From Monoplex corrugatus (taxonomy: Eukaryota > Mollusca > Gastropoda > Littorinimorpha > Ranellidae): a stretch of 64,000 nucleotides of DNA. Numbering within the stretch: position 1 is the stretch's first letter; every line of letters begins with the position of its first letter. A program made the translations under genes and the position numbers. The DNA lies in NCBI GenBank assembly GCA_030674185.1, contig JAPXFY010000031.1, positions 46,185,007-46,249,006 on the forward strand, given 5' to 3'. The notes beneath the pieces are model-generated. The model was given only the letters and a program-made list of their open reading frames with translations, had not been told where the DNA came from and searched no databases. This document shows positions 23,630 through 37,821 of the stretch, in pieces.

Positions 23630-24350
23630 TCTGAATGGACAGGAATATGATGAAAAAAGCAACAGCAAGTGTCGCCACTGGAAGACACTGTACAAACTAC
23701 CGTGCTGAGACAGAAGCACTCATGCAGGCGGCCTCCATAATTCAGGCTACAGAATGTGACTGCAGACAAGTTGTCTTCTTGTCTGATGCCCTCTCCGTGC
23801 TGCAGGCATGCCAGAACAACACGCTCCCCCTCCTGTCTAGAGCTCTGCACCAGGTTGCCACAACCAGAAGAGCAGTTCTGCAGTGGATCCCAGCCCACTG
23901 CCGAGTCTCCGGGAATGAGCGAGCTGATATCCTTGCTAAGGAGGGAGCCAGAGAAGAACAACCTAACAACAGCGTCAGCTACAGTGAGAAGAGGAGCATC
24001 ATCAGGGTGCTTTCCATGCCGAGACGACACAGGGATGACTACCACCTGTTGTCTAGAGAGCAGCAAGTTGCCCTTGTGAGGTTGCGCACTGGTCACAATA
24101 GGCTGAACAGCCACATGTACCGCAAACTGAAGCTGGCACCCTCCCCAACCTGTCCCTGCGGTCAAGAAGACCAAACCACGGAGCATATACTCCAAAGATG
24201 TCCCCTTCACCAGGTGGCAAGACAGGACGTGTGGCCGACAGACACTCCGCTGACAACCAAACTCCATGGCTGCAGACAGGAGCTGGAAAAGATGGCTGCA
24301 TTCATCGCCCGGACTCAGTTGATTGTGTAGCAGCGTACGCCAAGAAGAAG
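23630..24350 (+). mobile_element. LINE RNase H domain fragment (Jockey/I-like)
   Basis: The frame at 23635-24330 encodes NYRAETEALMQA, VVFLSDALSVLQAC, LQWIPAHCRVSGNERADILA and later CPCGQEDQTTEHILQRCPLH, the RNase H domain and zinc-knuckle-like C-terminus of a non-LTR retrotransposon. The Glu and two Asp of the active site are present; the first Asp motif is missing because the copy starts after it. It ends with an AAGAAGAAGAAG tail at 24340-24356, as expected of a LINE 3' end. Confidence 0.88.
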
Positions 24351-24356
24351 AAGAAG

Positions 24357-24600
24357 ATGAAAAAAGCATCCCCCAAACTTTTCAACATCATCATGGAAGG
24401 CATCATGACTGAGGCACTTGACGATCATGTCGACACAGTCTGCACTGGCAAACTAACCATCACAAGACTTGCAGATGACACTGATGGCTCAGCGGGAACA
24501 ACTCGCTTGTTTAAAGACTGCATGAAACACCAGAAGAGTGGACAGTCAACACGCAAAGTCACAAGAAGATTGAGGCAACTGAAATATGGTTTCTAAGAAG
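24357..24600 (+). mobile_element. Second LINE fragment (RTE-like reverse transcriptase, internally deleted)
   Basis: Translation gives PKLFNIIMEGIMTEALDDHV and then TITRLADDTDGSAG, a decayed palm region with LADD in place of FADD. Downstream text jumps to a different part of the protein, so sequence has been lost. It abuts the tail of the preceding LINE. Confidence 0.65.
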
Positions 24601-24624
24601 ATTCCTTTTCTCACACTGGACAGA

Positions 24625-24759
24625 GCAGCAGGGAAGTTTCAGTCTATTTCTCCTAATTTTTGTGTCTAGTGTTTGCTTGTTTGTAATCTTACGCTTGACA
24701 AAGGCCAGTTGGCCGAAAATTTGCACCTGTCTTATCTTGCATTAAATACGCGTTCTTAA

Positions 24760-24838
<79 letters not shown>

Positions 24839-24890
24839 GTTCCTGTTTGCTTGAACGCGGGCAGTCACACTTGTTTTAGATTTCTAAGAA
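24625..24890 (+). mobile_element. Penelope-like tail R3 with hammerhead-like motif, copy 1
   Basis: GTTTGCTTGTTTGTAATCTT, a TTGACAA...GGCC-AGTT-GGCC...GAAA core at 24695-24718, TTAAATACGCGTTCTTA and GAACGCGGGCAGTCACACTT recur in the same order at 43.2 kb and inverted at 41.0 kb. The stem-loop next to GAAA resembles stem II of the hammerhead ribozymes found in Penelope-like retroelements. A (GT)n tract at 24762-24831 interrupts this copy. Confidence 0.55.
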
Positions 24891-25200
24891 GAATGTTAAG
24901 AGTTCCATGGACAACAAAGAAAATAAACGAGACAGTCTTGGAGGAGACAGACACAAAAAGAACATCACTGAAGAAGATTAGGAAAAGAAAGCAACATTAA
25001 AATGACATTTAATGAGTTAAGAGAAATGAAAGCACCTAGTCACAACAGGAGAGCTGGAGAGAAAAAGAGCACCATGTAGACCCAGGGAGAAAATATTAGA
25101 TGGGCTTGCGGAGTGGTTGAAGACAGAGAGTGAAAGATGTACCTGCAGCGACAAGGGATAGATTCGTATGAAGGGCCATGATGACCAATGTCATGCAGCA
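24880..25200 (+). mobile_element. LINE 3' coding fragment
   Basis: The sequence encodes FLRRMLRVPWTTKKINETVL, then frame-broken text equal to the KIRKRQATFIGHFMRKGDLE and GRPRE parts of the copy at 22.0-22.4 kb. It is the same LINE family on the same strand, decayed. Confidence 0.7.
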
Positions 25201-25204
25201 GGGC

Positions 25205-25241
25205 ACATGATGACGACGAAGACGATGATGATGATGATGAC

Positions 25242-25283
<42 letters not shown>

Positions 25284-25285
25284 AC
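25205..25285. repeat. GAT-rich trinucleotide tract
   Basis: About 75 bp of (GAT)n with a few GAC and GAA units. It codes for Asp or His runs in the various frames and is not a gene. Confidence 0.9.
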
Positions 25286-25289
25286 ATCA

Positions 25290-26179
25290 ACAAGATATGG
25301 CAGGCATGGAATCATGGCCGAGAAGACCAAAGTGATGGCCAGCCACTTCACCACCGTCACCACTGATAACACTGTCCATGGACTGAAACTTGATTCTGTC
25401 ATTGATGCCCTGGGGCTGTGACTCAAGCTGAGAGACGAGAGGGGTCCTTACTGCTAAGTCAACACCTACCTTCCTGTCAGCTGTGTGACCTGACCAGTAT
25501 ATAGTATATCCTGATCCAACCTCGCTTAACTGACCCTTGTCTAAAAATCTTGTCCCGCTGAGGGCAGCAAAGTCAACTTTGTATCTTTGGAGCTCTCGTG
25601 TTACCAAGGCGGTTCTTCTTTCTGGTCGGTTGGCCTCTTTTCTATGTAGGAGAGTTTGCACGTTCCAAGCAACGACAATCAAGGCCTTAGCGGTCCGTTT
25701 CCGTTGGCGGAAGCCTGTCTGAACCCAGAGATTCTTAGCACCCTCTGCTCCTTTCCCTGTCTGCCCGCTTGAGCAGTGGTTCCAGAGCTGCTGAAGACTG
25801 AGGGCCGTTGTCTTCGTGTGTCTGTCATGTTTGTGAGGGGGGTCGGCGCTAGGTGCCATGCGCATATATAAGTTGCTATTGTTTGCGCAGAGCCTCAGCA
25901 ACTCTCTCCACCTGCCTCCACAAGTCCAAGGCAAACCGAGGTAAGACAGCTGTTCTCATAGGACACACAGACGGCTGAACAGTAGATGGCAAGTCACAGC
26001 ATATGGCCAAAACCACAAGCAGTGCTCTGTGGCAATGCCCTTTATGCAGTATGCGGCTGCAGGATGTTCTGTCTGGGTTTACCCCCATAGCCTTTCCCCA
26101 CCCAAGGGGTAACCCACAAGGCAGCGGAGACAGGCGCAGGTCGTACAGTCTACTGTCATATGTAGCAGAGACTAAGCTC

Positions 26180-26180
<1 letters not shown>
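25290..26180 (-). mobile_element. LINE 5' region with endonuclease domain
   Basis: The frame at 25934-25287 encodes ALIVVAWNVQTLLHRKEANR, PERRTALVTRELQRYKVDFA, ALSGTRF and QGINDRIKFQSMD, the N-terminal half of the apurinic-type endonuclease of RTE-like (CFDP2-type) LINEs. The canonical SET(R/K) catalytic Glu is Gly here. Upstream sequence to about 26170 is the LINE 5' part. It stands head to head with the LINE tail at 24.9-25.2 kb. Confidence 0.8.
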
Positions 26181-28489
<2,309 letters not shown>

Positions 28490-28490
<1 letters not shown>

Positions 28491-29965
28491 CTGTTTGGTA
28501 TTATACTGAATTGTATGTTGTGTCATTGTGTGGTTTAATGCTGATATAGTATGTATGTGATCTTTGTTAGGTATTATGCCTGCTTAGTTGTATGTGATCT
28601 CTGTTTAGGTCTTAATGACTGACCATTATTTGGATCATCTAGTTAGTACTTAATCCGACATATAGTATTATGTGATCATTAGTTGGTACTTAATGACCTG
28701 ACAATAGTTGTATGTGATCATCTTTAGGTACTTAATACTGACAATATATTTTGTCATCTATTAGTCTTATGACCTACATATAGTATGTTGTATATTAGTT
28801 AGTACTTATGACTGCAATAGTATTATGTGATCATTTTAGACTAAACCTGACATATATATTATTTCTTATTTATTAATGTATTTTTTATCCTAGAGTTAGG
28901 TATAATGATATAGTTGTTGTGTTCTAGTAGGTATAGACCTACTTGAGTAGGATTTGTTAGGTACTTATGACCTGAATAGTTTGTAGTGTCATGTTAGGAA
29001 ATGACGAAAAGAGTATGTGATCATTTATAGGTATTTGCTTGAACATAGTATTATGACATTAGTGGTACAAGACAATTAGTATGTTTATCATTATTGGTCT
29101 TGACTGAAATTGTTGTGAATAGTATTTAAACTGACATATAGTATTATGTGCATCTAGTTGGACTTAATACTGCAAATTGATTGACATCTAGTTAGGTACT
29201 AATGACCTGACCTAGTATTATGTACATCTATTGTACTTATACCTACAATTATGTATGTATCACTAGTTAGTACTTAATCACTACAATAGTATTATTGATA
29301 TTAGTTATACTTATGACTGCACATATATATGTGATCTTTAGTTATACTTAATGACGACATATATTGTATGTGTCATCAGTTGGTATAAGACTCAATAGTA
29401 TGATGTGATCATCTAGTAGGTACTTATACTGACACATGTATTATGTGATCATCTAGTTAGGACTAGACCGACAATATATGATGTGATCATAGTAGGACTT
29501 AAACTGAATTAGTGATGTGACATAAGTTGGTCTTAATATGAATATGTATGTTTGTATCTTAGAATTTGACTACATAGTAGTATGGATATCTAGTAGGACT
29601 TACTGACAATGTATGTTGATCATTATTGGTATTAATACGAAATAGTATTATGTATATCTAGTTAGGTACTTAATGCCTGACTATAGTATTATGTGATCAT
29701 CTATAGTACTTAATACTGACATTAGTATGTATGTGATCATCTAGTAGTACTTATGACTGACAATATATGTATATCATCATAGTATTAATGACCTGACATA
29801 GTAGTATGTGACACTGTTGTACTTAATGACCTGACACATATATGTATGTGATCATCTAGTTATACTTATACTGACATATAGTTGTATGATCATCTTAGGT
29901 ACTTAATGACCTGACAATAGTAGATGTATCATCTAGTTAGGTACTTATGACTTGATATTTTTTAT
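28490..29965. repeat. Degenerate continuation of the 46-bp minisatellite
   Basis: Unit motifs (GTGATCATC, TAGTTAGGTAC, TTAATGACCTGAC) continue but are riddled with single-base losses, mostly dropped bases in repeated dinucleotides. The change from near-perfect to noisy copies is abrupt, near 28480. True decay and uncorrected long-read error both fit; the concentration of deletions favours error. Confidence 0.8.
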
Positions 29966-30395
29966 GACATAATTATTCATACCCTGTGGTGTGTCTAGTT
30001 GGTTTGTGTTTGTTGTGTTTGTGGTTTTGTTGGTGTGTCTCTGTGTGGTCTTTTGTGTTGTGTGTGTGTTTGGTTGGTTTTGTGTTGTGTGTGTGTTTTA
30101 AGTTATCTATACCTCACTAAATTTGTGTACATCGAGAAATTTGCTGTATCACTATGCTGAGGTTTAAAACCATCTTGATGAAGTTTGATGTGGCTTGCTC
30201 ATTTGTCCTTGAACTGACTGCAGTTGTGATTGAAAAATCTGTTTCGGGTGAGACTGGGTCCTGTCCGTTCTAATGGTTCTGGTATTACTATTCTTTTTCC
30301 TTTTTTAAACATTCTTTGATTCGTAGCCTACCATTAAAAACATTTGATGATGTTGAAAATGTTTCTGTACACATAATGTTGCAGTTTTTGTCTTG
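29965..30395. other. GT-rich then unassigned sequence
   Basis: 29990-30100 is low-complexity TTTGTGTTGG-type text. 30100-30395 is unassigned, with no gene recognised. Confidence 0.4.
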
Positions 30396-30397
30396 AT

Positions 30398-30802
30398 TTC
30401 CCACTCACAGAGTTGAGTATTTCATTTTAGTTTTAAAGAAAATTCCAATATTTTATGGAAACCTTCTGCATCATTTCATTGAACTTCTTTTTTTTAATTT
30501 TTTTTTTTATCTCTCCTGACATTATTAGAGGGAGATAATTATTTTTCAGTGTGGTCTTCAGTGTAGTCTGCAGTACAGCGTAGATGGAATCACTTTACAC
30601 CTTGCCCCTGAAGAGCGGAAGGAAATGATTGCTCTTATTACTGAAGACCACACTGAAAAATAATTTTTCCCTCTAATAATGTCAGGAGATAGAGAAAAAA
30701 AAACAGAAAGAAACAAGAAGTTCAATGAAATGATGCAGTTTCCATAAAATAATGGAATTTTCTTTAAAACAAAAATGAAATACTCAACACTGTGAGTGGG
30801 GA
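30398..30802. mobile_element. Large foldback repeat
   Basis: Arms at about 30398-30562 and 30639-30802 are reverse complements over about 165 bp, with few differences. Shared text includes CCCACTCACAG, GAACTTCTT, CTCCTGACATTATTAGAGGG and TTTTTCAGTGTGGTCTTCAG. The loop is about 75 bp. No coding is seen and no target duplication was identified. It abuts an R1 copy on its right. Confidence 0.85.
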
Positions 30803-30824
30803 AAAAGGCAAAAGTGGGGTGGGT

Positions 30825-31105
30825 GGGTGCTCTTTCAGTATGAATAGTGTCCCCCATGTCCTGGAAATTCTGTGCAAGAAATTTCCTGATTATGTGACTC
30901 TTGTCTTACTCCATTGCTTTCTGTCATTTTTGTCTCATTTTCTGCCTAACTGGGTCCTCGCCTTTTGTTTTCCATGAAACCTTACATAGATGAGGAAATT
31001 GGAGTGATAATTGGGTGTATATATTAAAGGAAACGTGAACTGCTTTAGTGGCAATGTTTGCTACTATAGGCCAGTGTGTGTGTGGTGTGTGTGTGTGTGT
31101 GTGGT

Positions 31106-31141
<36 letters not shown>

Positions 31142-31375
31142 TGTGTGTTTATGTGTGTGTGCGTGTGTGTGTGTGTATGTGTGTGTGTATGTGTCTGTGT
31201 GTGTGTGTGCGCGCGCACGCGTGTGTGTGTGTATGTGTGTGTGTATGTGAATGTGTGTGTGTCTGTGTGTGTTTGTGCATGTGTACTTAGTTTATGCATT
31301 TGTATTCATGGTTGTCTTTTTCAATCCCCCCTGAAGATAACCTCAGCAGAGTGGTCAACACGAGGTTGATACTTT
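30825..31375 (+). repeat. Dispersed repeat R1, copy 3, interrupted by a GT microsatellite
   Basis: GCTCTTTCAGTATGAATAGT, CCTGGAAATTCTGTGCAAG, TTTCTGTCATTTTTG and GATAATTGGGTGTATA are R1 blocks. A GT-rich tract occupies 31072-31285, after which R1 text resumes with TTTGTATTCATGG and CAGAGTGGTCAACACGAGG. Confidence 0.75.
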
Positions 31376-31504
31376 TACATTATTTGTGTGAATGCAGTGA
31401 TGTTCTTCTCTTGATTTCCATGTCCAGGATTATTGATGTGTTTAGATGTGTGTTTCATTTGAGATGATACAGTCCTGAACAACCAGCTAGGTTTTACACG
31501 CAAA

Positions 31505-31945
31505 TAGTATCTCTCTCTCTTGTTTCCTCTCTCTTCTTCCATATCGTGTTTGTAGTCATTTCTCTCTCTTCTTCCATATCGTGTTTGTAGTCATTTCTCT
31601 CTTCTTCCATATCGTGTTTGTAGTCATTTCTCTCTTCTTCCATATCGTGTTTGTAGTCATTTCTCTCTTCTTCCATATCGTGTTTGTAGTCATTTCTCTC
31701 TTCTTCCATATCGTGTTTGTAGTCATTTCTCTCTTCTTCCATATCGTGTTTGTAGTCATTTCTCTCTTCTTCCATATCGTGTTTGTAGTCATTTCTCTCT
31801 TCTTCCATATCGTGTTTGTAGTCATTTCTCTCTTCTTCCATATCGTGTTTGTAGTCATTTCTCTCTTCTTCCATGTTGTGTTTGTAGTCATTTCTATCTT
31901 CTTCCATATCGTGTTTGTAGTCATTTCTTCTCTTTGTTTCTTAAG
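31505..31945. repeat. 33-bp minisatellite
   Basis: Thirteen copies of TCTCTCTTCTTCCATATCGT followed by GTTTGTAGTCATT. The 33-bp period keeps all frames open, giving MEEERNDYKHD repeats on the minus strand that are not evidence of a gene. Confidence 0.95.
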
Positions 31946-31974
31946 GATTTCTCTCTCTTGGTGAACTTCTTTGT

Positions 31975-33505
31975 GTTTCAGATTGTGAGTTTGCCATTGG
32001 TTTTACCCTTGCTGTGTTTGGGTTTCAGATTGTGAGTTTGCCATTGGTTTTACCATTGCCGTTAGGATTTCAGATTGTGACACATTGTGAGTTTGCCATT
32101 GGTTTTACCCTTGGTGTTTGGTTTCAGATTGTGAGTTTGCCATTGGTTTTACCCTTGGTGTTTGGTTTCAGATTGTGAGTTTGCCATTGGTTTTACCCTT
32201 GCTGTTTGGGTTTTCAGATTGTGAGTTTGCCATTGGTTTTTACCCTTGCTGTTTGGGTTTCAGATTTGTGAGTTTGCCATTGGTTTTACCCTTGCTGTTT
32301 GGGTTTCAGATTGTGAGTTTGCCATTGGTTTTACCCTTGCTGTTTGGGTTTCAGATTGTGAGTTTGCCATTGGTTTTACCCTTGCTGTTTGGTTTCAGAT
32401 TGTGAGTTTGCCATTGGTTTTACCCTTGCTGTTTGGGTTTCAGATTGTGAGTTTGCCATTGGTTTTACCCTTGCTGTTTGGGTTTCAGATTGTGAGTTTG
32501 CCATTGGTTTTACCCTTGCTGTTTGGGTTTCAGATTGTGAGTTTGCCATTGGTTTTACCCTTGCTGTGTTTGGGTTTCAGATTGTGAGTTTGCCATTGGT
32601 TTTACCCTTGCCGTTAGGGTTTCAGATTGTGACACATTGTGAGTTTGCCATTGGTTTTACCCTTGGTGTTTGGGTTTCAGATTGTGAGTTTGCCATTGGT
32701 TTTACCCTTGGTGTTTGTGTTTCAGATTGTGACACATTGTGATTTGCCATTGGTTTTAACCCTTGGTGTTTGTGTTTCAGATTGTGACACATTGTGAGTT
32801 TGCCATTGGTTTTACCCTTGGTGTTTGTGTTTTCAGATTGTGACACATTGTGAGTTTGCCATTGGTTTTACCCTTGCCGTTAGGGTTTCAGATTGTGACA
32901 CATTGTGAGTTTGCCATTGGTTTTACCCTTGGTGTTTGTGTTTCAGATTGTGAGTTTGCCATTGGTTTTACCCTTGCTGTTTGGGTTTCAGATTGTGAGT
33001 TTGCCATTGGTTTTACCTTTGGTGTTTGGGTTTCAGATTGTGAGTTTGCCATTGGTTTTACCCTTGGTGTTTGTGTTTCAGATTGTGAGTTTGCCATTGG
33101 TTTTACCCTTGGTGTTTGTGTTTCAGATTGTGAGTTTGCCATTGGTTTTACCCTTGGTGTTTGGGTTTCAGATTGTGAGTTTGCCATTGGTTTTACCCTT
33201 GGTGTTTGGGTTTCAGATTGTGAGTTTGCCATTGGTTTTACCCTTGGTGTTTGTGTTTCAGATTGTGAGTTTGAAATTGGTTTTACCCTTGGTGTTTGGG
33301 TTTGAGATTGTGACACATTGTGAGTTTGCCATTGGTTTTACCCTTGGTGTTTGGGTTTGAGATTGTGAGTTTGCCATTGGTTTTACCCTTGGTGTTTGGG
33401 TTTGAGATTGTGACACATTGTGAGTTTGCCATTGGTTTTACCCTTGGTGTTTGGGTTTGAGATTGTGAGTTTGCCATTGGTTTTACCCTTGCTGTGTTTA
33501 TAGAA
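31975..33505. repeat. 45-bp minisatellite
   Basis: About 33 copies of CAGATTGTGAGTTTGCCATT followed by GGTTTTACCCTTGCTGTTTG and GGTTT. Variants carry GCTG/GGTG/GCCG, TTTGTGTTT for TTTGGGTTT, and an insertion of GACACATTGT. In the last units CAGATT becomes GAGATT. The period is divisible by three, so long spurious frames appear on both strands. Confidence 0.95.
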
Positions 33506-33569
33506 CGTATTTCTGGCTTCGTTGTTTCTAGATGTTGTCTTTATGTCTGTCCAATAAGGCAGTGATCTG

Positions 33570-33705
33570 GTTCCCCCTGTGGGGATGCAGGGGCTCTTTC
33601 AGTATAAATAGTATCCCAACCTTCTGGACATTCTGTGCTAGATATTTCCTTTTTTCTGTCACTCTCTTCGTTTCTGTCTTGTTCCTTTTCCGGTTCTGTT
33701 GGCTG
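33570..33705 (+). repeat. Dispersed repeat R1, partial copy 4
   Basis: GGGGCTCTTTCAGTATAAAT, CCCAACCTTCTGGACATTC and TTCTGTCACTCTCTTCG are the first 130 bp of R1. The copy ends where the CA/CT array region begins. Confidence 0.75.
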
Positions 33706-33779
33706 CCATGATGCTTGGTGGTCGGGTACTTTTGGATGAAGGTGTTTGTGATTCTCTCAGTCCCTTTGTGTTGCACACC

Positions 33780-36179
33780 CTTACATCATCCATACACCCA
33801 CTCTCTTACACAAGCACACACACAAACTCTCTCAATCACACACATACACATTCTCTCTTCTGTCTCAAGCATATCATCTCTCTCTCTCTCTCACACACTC
33901 TCTTTCTCTCTCTCACAAACACACACACACACACTGTCTCTCTCACACAAACACACTCACTGTCTCTCTCTCTCTCACACACACACACTGTCTCTCTCAC
34001 TCACACACACACACACACACATACACTGTCTCTCTCTCACACAAACACACTCACTGTCTCTCTCTCTCTCTCACACACACACTGTCTCTCTCACTCACAC
34101 ACACACACACACACACACATACACTGTCTCTCTCTCACACAAACACATACATACTCACTGTCTCTCTCTCTCTCACACACACACACTGTCTCTCTCACTC
34201 ACTCACACACACTGTCTCTTTCATACACACACACTGTCTCTCTCACTCACACACACACACTGTCTCTCTCACACACACACACTGTCTCTCTCACTCACAC
34301 ACACACACACACACACACAATACACTGTCTCTCTCTCACACAAACACATACATACTCACTGTCTCTCTCTCTCTCACACACACACACTGTCTCTCACTCA
34401 CACACACACACACACTGTCTCTCTCTCTCACACACACACACTGTCTCTCTCACTCACACACACACACTGTCTCTCTCACACACACACACTGTCTCTCTCA
34501 CTCACACACACACACACACACACATACACTGTCTCTCTCTCACACACACACATACATACTGTCTCTCTCTCACACAAACACATACATACTCACTGTCTCT
34601 CTCTCTCTCTCTCCACACACACACACTGTCTCTCTCACTCACACACACACACTGTCTCTCTCACTCACACACAGACACTGTCTCTCTCTCTCACACACAC
34701 TGTCTCTCTCACTCACACACACACACTGTCTCTCTCACACACACACACACTGTCTCTCTCTCTCTCCACACACACACACACAACACACATACACTGTCTC
34801 CTCCTCACGTCCTCACACACACACTGTCTCTCTCACTCACACACACCAACTGTCTCTCTCACTCACACACACACATCACTGTCTCACACCTCTCTCCTCA
34901 CACACACACCACTGTCTCTTCACACATCTCTCTCTCACACACACTGTCTCTCTCACTCACACACACTGCTTCACACACACTGTCTCTCTCACTCTCACAC
35001 ACACCACACCTGCTCTCTCACACACACTGTCTCCTCTCCACTCATCACACACTGTCTCTCTCACTCACACACACACACTGTCTCTCTCTCACCTCACACA
35101 CACACTGTCTCTCTCTCTCACACACACTGTCTCTCTCTCATCCACACACACTGTCTCTCTCACTCACACACACACTGTCTCTCTCTCTCACACACACTGT
35201 CTCTCTCTCCACTTCCACACACACACTGTCTCTCTCTCACCCACTCTCTCTACACACACTGTCTTCTCCTCACTCTATCACACACACACTGTCTCTCTCA
35301 CTCACACACACACACGTCTCTATCTCACACACACACTGTCTCTCTCACTCATACACACACACTGTCTCTCTCCATCTCACACACACACAACTGTCTCTCT
35401 CTCTCCACAACACTGTCTCTCTCTCTCTCACACACACACACTGTCTCTCTCACTCCACACACACACTGTCCTCTCTCACTCTCTCTCACACACACTGTCT
35501 CTCTCACTCCACACACACTGTCTTCTCTCTCTCACACACACTTCTTCCTCTCACTCACACACACACACTGTCTCTCTCACTCACACACACCTGTCTCTCT
35601 CTCTCACCACACACACTGTCTCTCTCTCTCACACACACACTGTCTCTTCTCTCCATCACACACACACTGTCTCTCTCTCTCACACACACTGTCTCTCTCA
35701 CTCATACACACACACTGTCTCTCTCACTCACACACACTGTCCTCTCTCTCTCACACACACTGTCTCTCTCACTCACACACACACTGTCCTCTCTCTCACC
35801 ACACACTGTCTCTCTCACTCACACACACTGTCTCTCTCTCTCACACACACTGTCTCTCTCACTCACACACACACACACTGTCTCTCTCACTCACACACAC
35901 TGTCTCTCTCTCTCTCACACACACTGTCTCTCTCTCTCTCACACACACACTGTCTCTCTCACTCACACACACACACTGTCTCTCTCACTCACACAACAGT
36001 CTCTCTCTCTCACACACACACACTGTCTCTCTCACTCATACACACACACTGTCTCTCTCTCTCTCACACACACACACTGTCTCTCTCACTCACACACACA
36101 CTGTCTCTCTCACTCACACACACACACACTGTCTCTCTCACTCACACATACAGTCTCTCTCACTCACACACACACACTG

Positions 36180-36236
<57 letters not shown>

Positions 36237-36286
36237 ACACACTGTCTCTCTCTCTCACACACACACACTGTCTCTCTCTCTCTCTA

Positions 36287-36368
<82 letters not shown>

Positions 36369-36390
36369 TCTCTCTCTCTCTCTCAGGCTG
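33780..36390. repeat. 2.6-kb CA/CT composite array
   Basis: Alternating (CA)n and TGTCTCTCTC blocks form variable units of about 25-45 bp. Between about 34780 and 35820 the units carry many one-base changes that may be read or assembly errors. Two plus-strand frames of about 900 codons made of Ser, His, Thr and Leu cross the array. They have no composition change, domain or splice context, and I treat them as non-coding. Confidence 0.95.
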
Positions 36391-36700
36391 TCTCACTCGT
36401 GCCAGAAATGAACACACATGGCTCAGAAGTTGTGAGAGGAATGACCAAAGTTTTAATTTTGAAAGTTTAAATGTTGAATATTATGGTTTAGTGACAAACA
36501 AAAAAAAAGAAGTTACAATTAACTTTGGTAGGAAGGAAGGTTAACATGAGTACAAGGAAGGTCAACATGGGTCAATGATGATACCAAGAGTGCCCACACT
36601 CCAATTTTATAATAAATACATTTCCAGCACATTTTCTACGAAGACAGGAGGGTGCACGCTCAAATAAACAGCTTTGCACGCAAGTCCCTTGCTTCTTTGA
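36390..36700. other. Short spacer between microsatellite blocks
   Basis: About 300 bp of ordinary sequence with no gene recognised. Confidence 0.4.
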
Positions 36701-37184
36701 ACCACATGACCCACATTCACACACATGCACGCCCACAGACACACATGCACGCACACAGACATACACACATGCACGCACACAGACATACACACACACATAC
36801 ACACATGCACGCACACAGACACACACACATATACACACATGCACGCACACAGACACACATGCATGCACACAGACACACACACAGATGCACGCACACAGAC
36901 AGACAGACAGACACACACATGCACGCACACACACATATGCATGCACATAACACACACACACACACATAACACACACGATTTACACTCACACATTTCCTTT
37001 ATCTGTCTTTCATGTACAGGATTAACACTCACACAGACAGACAGACACACACACACACATACTCACACATACACAACTCACACACACACACACACACACA
37101 GAAAGACAGACAGACATACACACACACACACAGACACACGTACACACATACTCACACACACACATACACACGTAACATAACACA

Positions 37185-37278
<94 letters not shown>

Positions 37279-37365
37279 CTCACACACACACACACACACA
37301 CAACACACAACACTCACACACACGATTTACACTCACACATTTCCTGTATCTGTCCATCACGTACA
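36700..37365. repeat. CA/GCAC microsatellite block with a duplicated 55-bp segment
   Basis: (CA)n mixed with ATGCACGCACACAGACA units. CGATTTACACTCACACATTT and the following CCT..ATCTGTC...ACAGGAT text occur at 36977-37024 and again at 37323-37371, bracketing the pure (CA)n stretch. This suggests a duplication of the flank. Confidence 0.85.
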
Positions 37366-37379
37366 GGATACTCCAAACA

Positions 37380-37820
37380 GTCTATACCGTTTACTATTTA
37401 AAACACACACAAAATCGGAACATCTATACATATATATATATATATATATTTACATTGTTGAGAAAGTGCAAGTGTAAAACACGAACCATGTAAGTGAAAC
37501 ATTTAACACGCACGCGCACGCACACGCACACGCACACACGCTTGTTGAGAGCACAGAACACACGGCACAGCACACCAGTGTGTATTTTCTGTGTCTGGGC
37601 AAAATGTGTCACCTGCATAGAACTAATGTCATGTTCCTAGTTCTGTGGCAGACTGATAGTGATATGTACAAGGACAACAACAAACGGATACACGTGCATA
37701 AACAAAATACATGCATACTGTGCATGTGCACAAAGAGAGAGAGAGGGATCAAGTGTGAACACAGAGAGTGAGAGGGAAGTGGAGAGAGAGAGGGAGGGAG
37801 GGGAGAGAGAGAGAGAGAAA
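37380..37820. other. Unassigned region with short microsatellites
   Basis: A (TA)n tract lies at 37430-37450, a GCAC-rich tract at 37510-37545 and GA-rich sequence from 37730. No gene was recognised. Confidence 0.4.
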
Positions 37821-37821
37821 G

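Noticed and set aside
24198..24596. 132-codon plus-strand frame
   Set aside because: It joins the out-of-frame end of one LINE to a second LINE fragment; it is not one gene.
31494..33360. Repeat proteins such as (MEEERNDYKHD)n and (SLPLVLPLVFVFQIV)n
   Set aside because: The 33- and 45-bp units keep frames open on both strands; unit variants include insertions that shift frames.
33699..36470. Two plus-strand frames of 923 and 898 codons
   Set aside because: Both lie in a CA/CT repeat and encode only Ser, His, Thr, Leu, Val and Cys repeats. CA/CT text contains no stop codon in these frames, so the openness is expected by chance.
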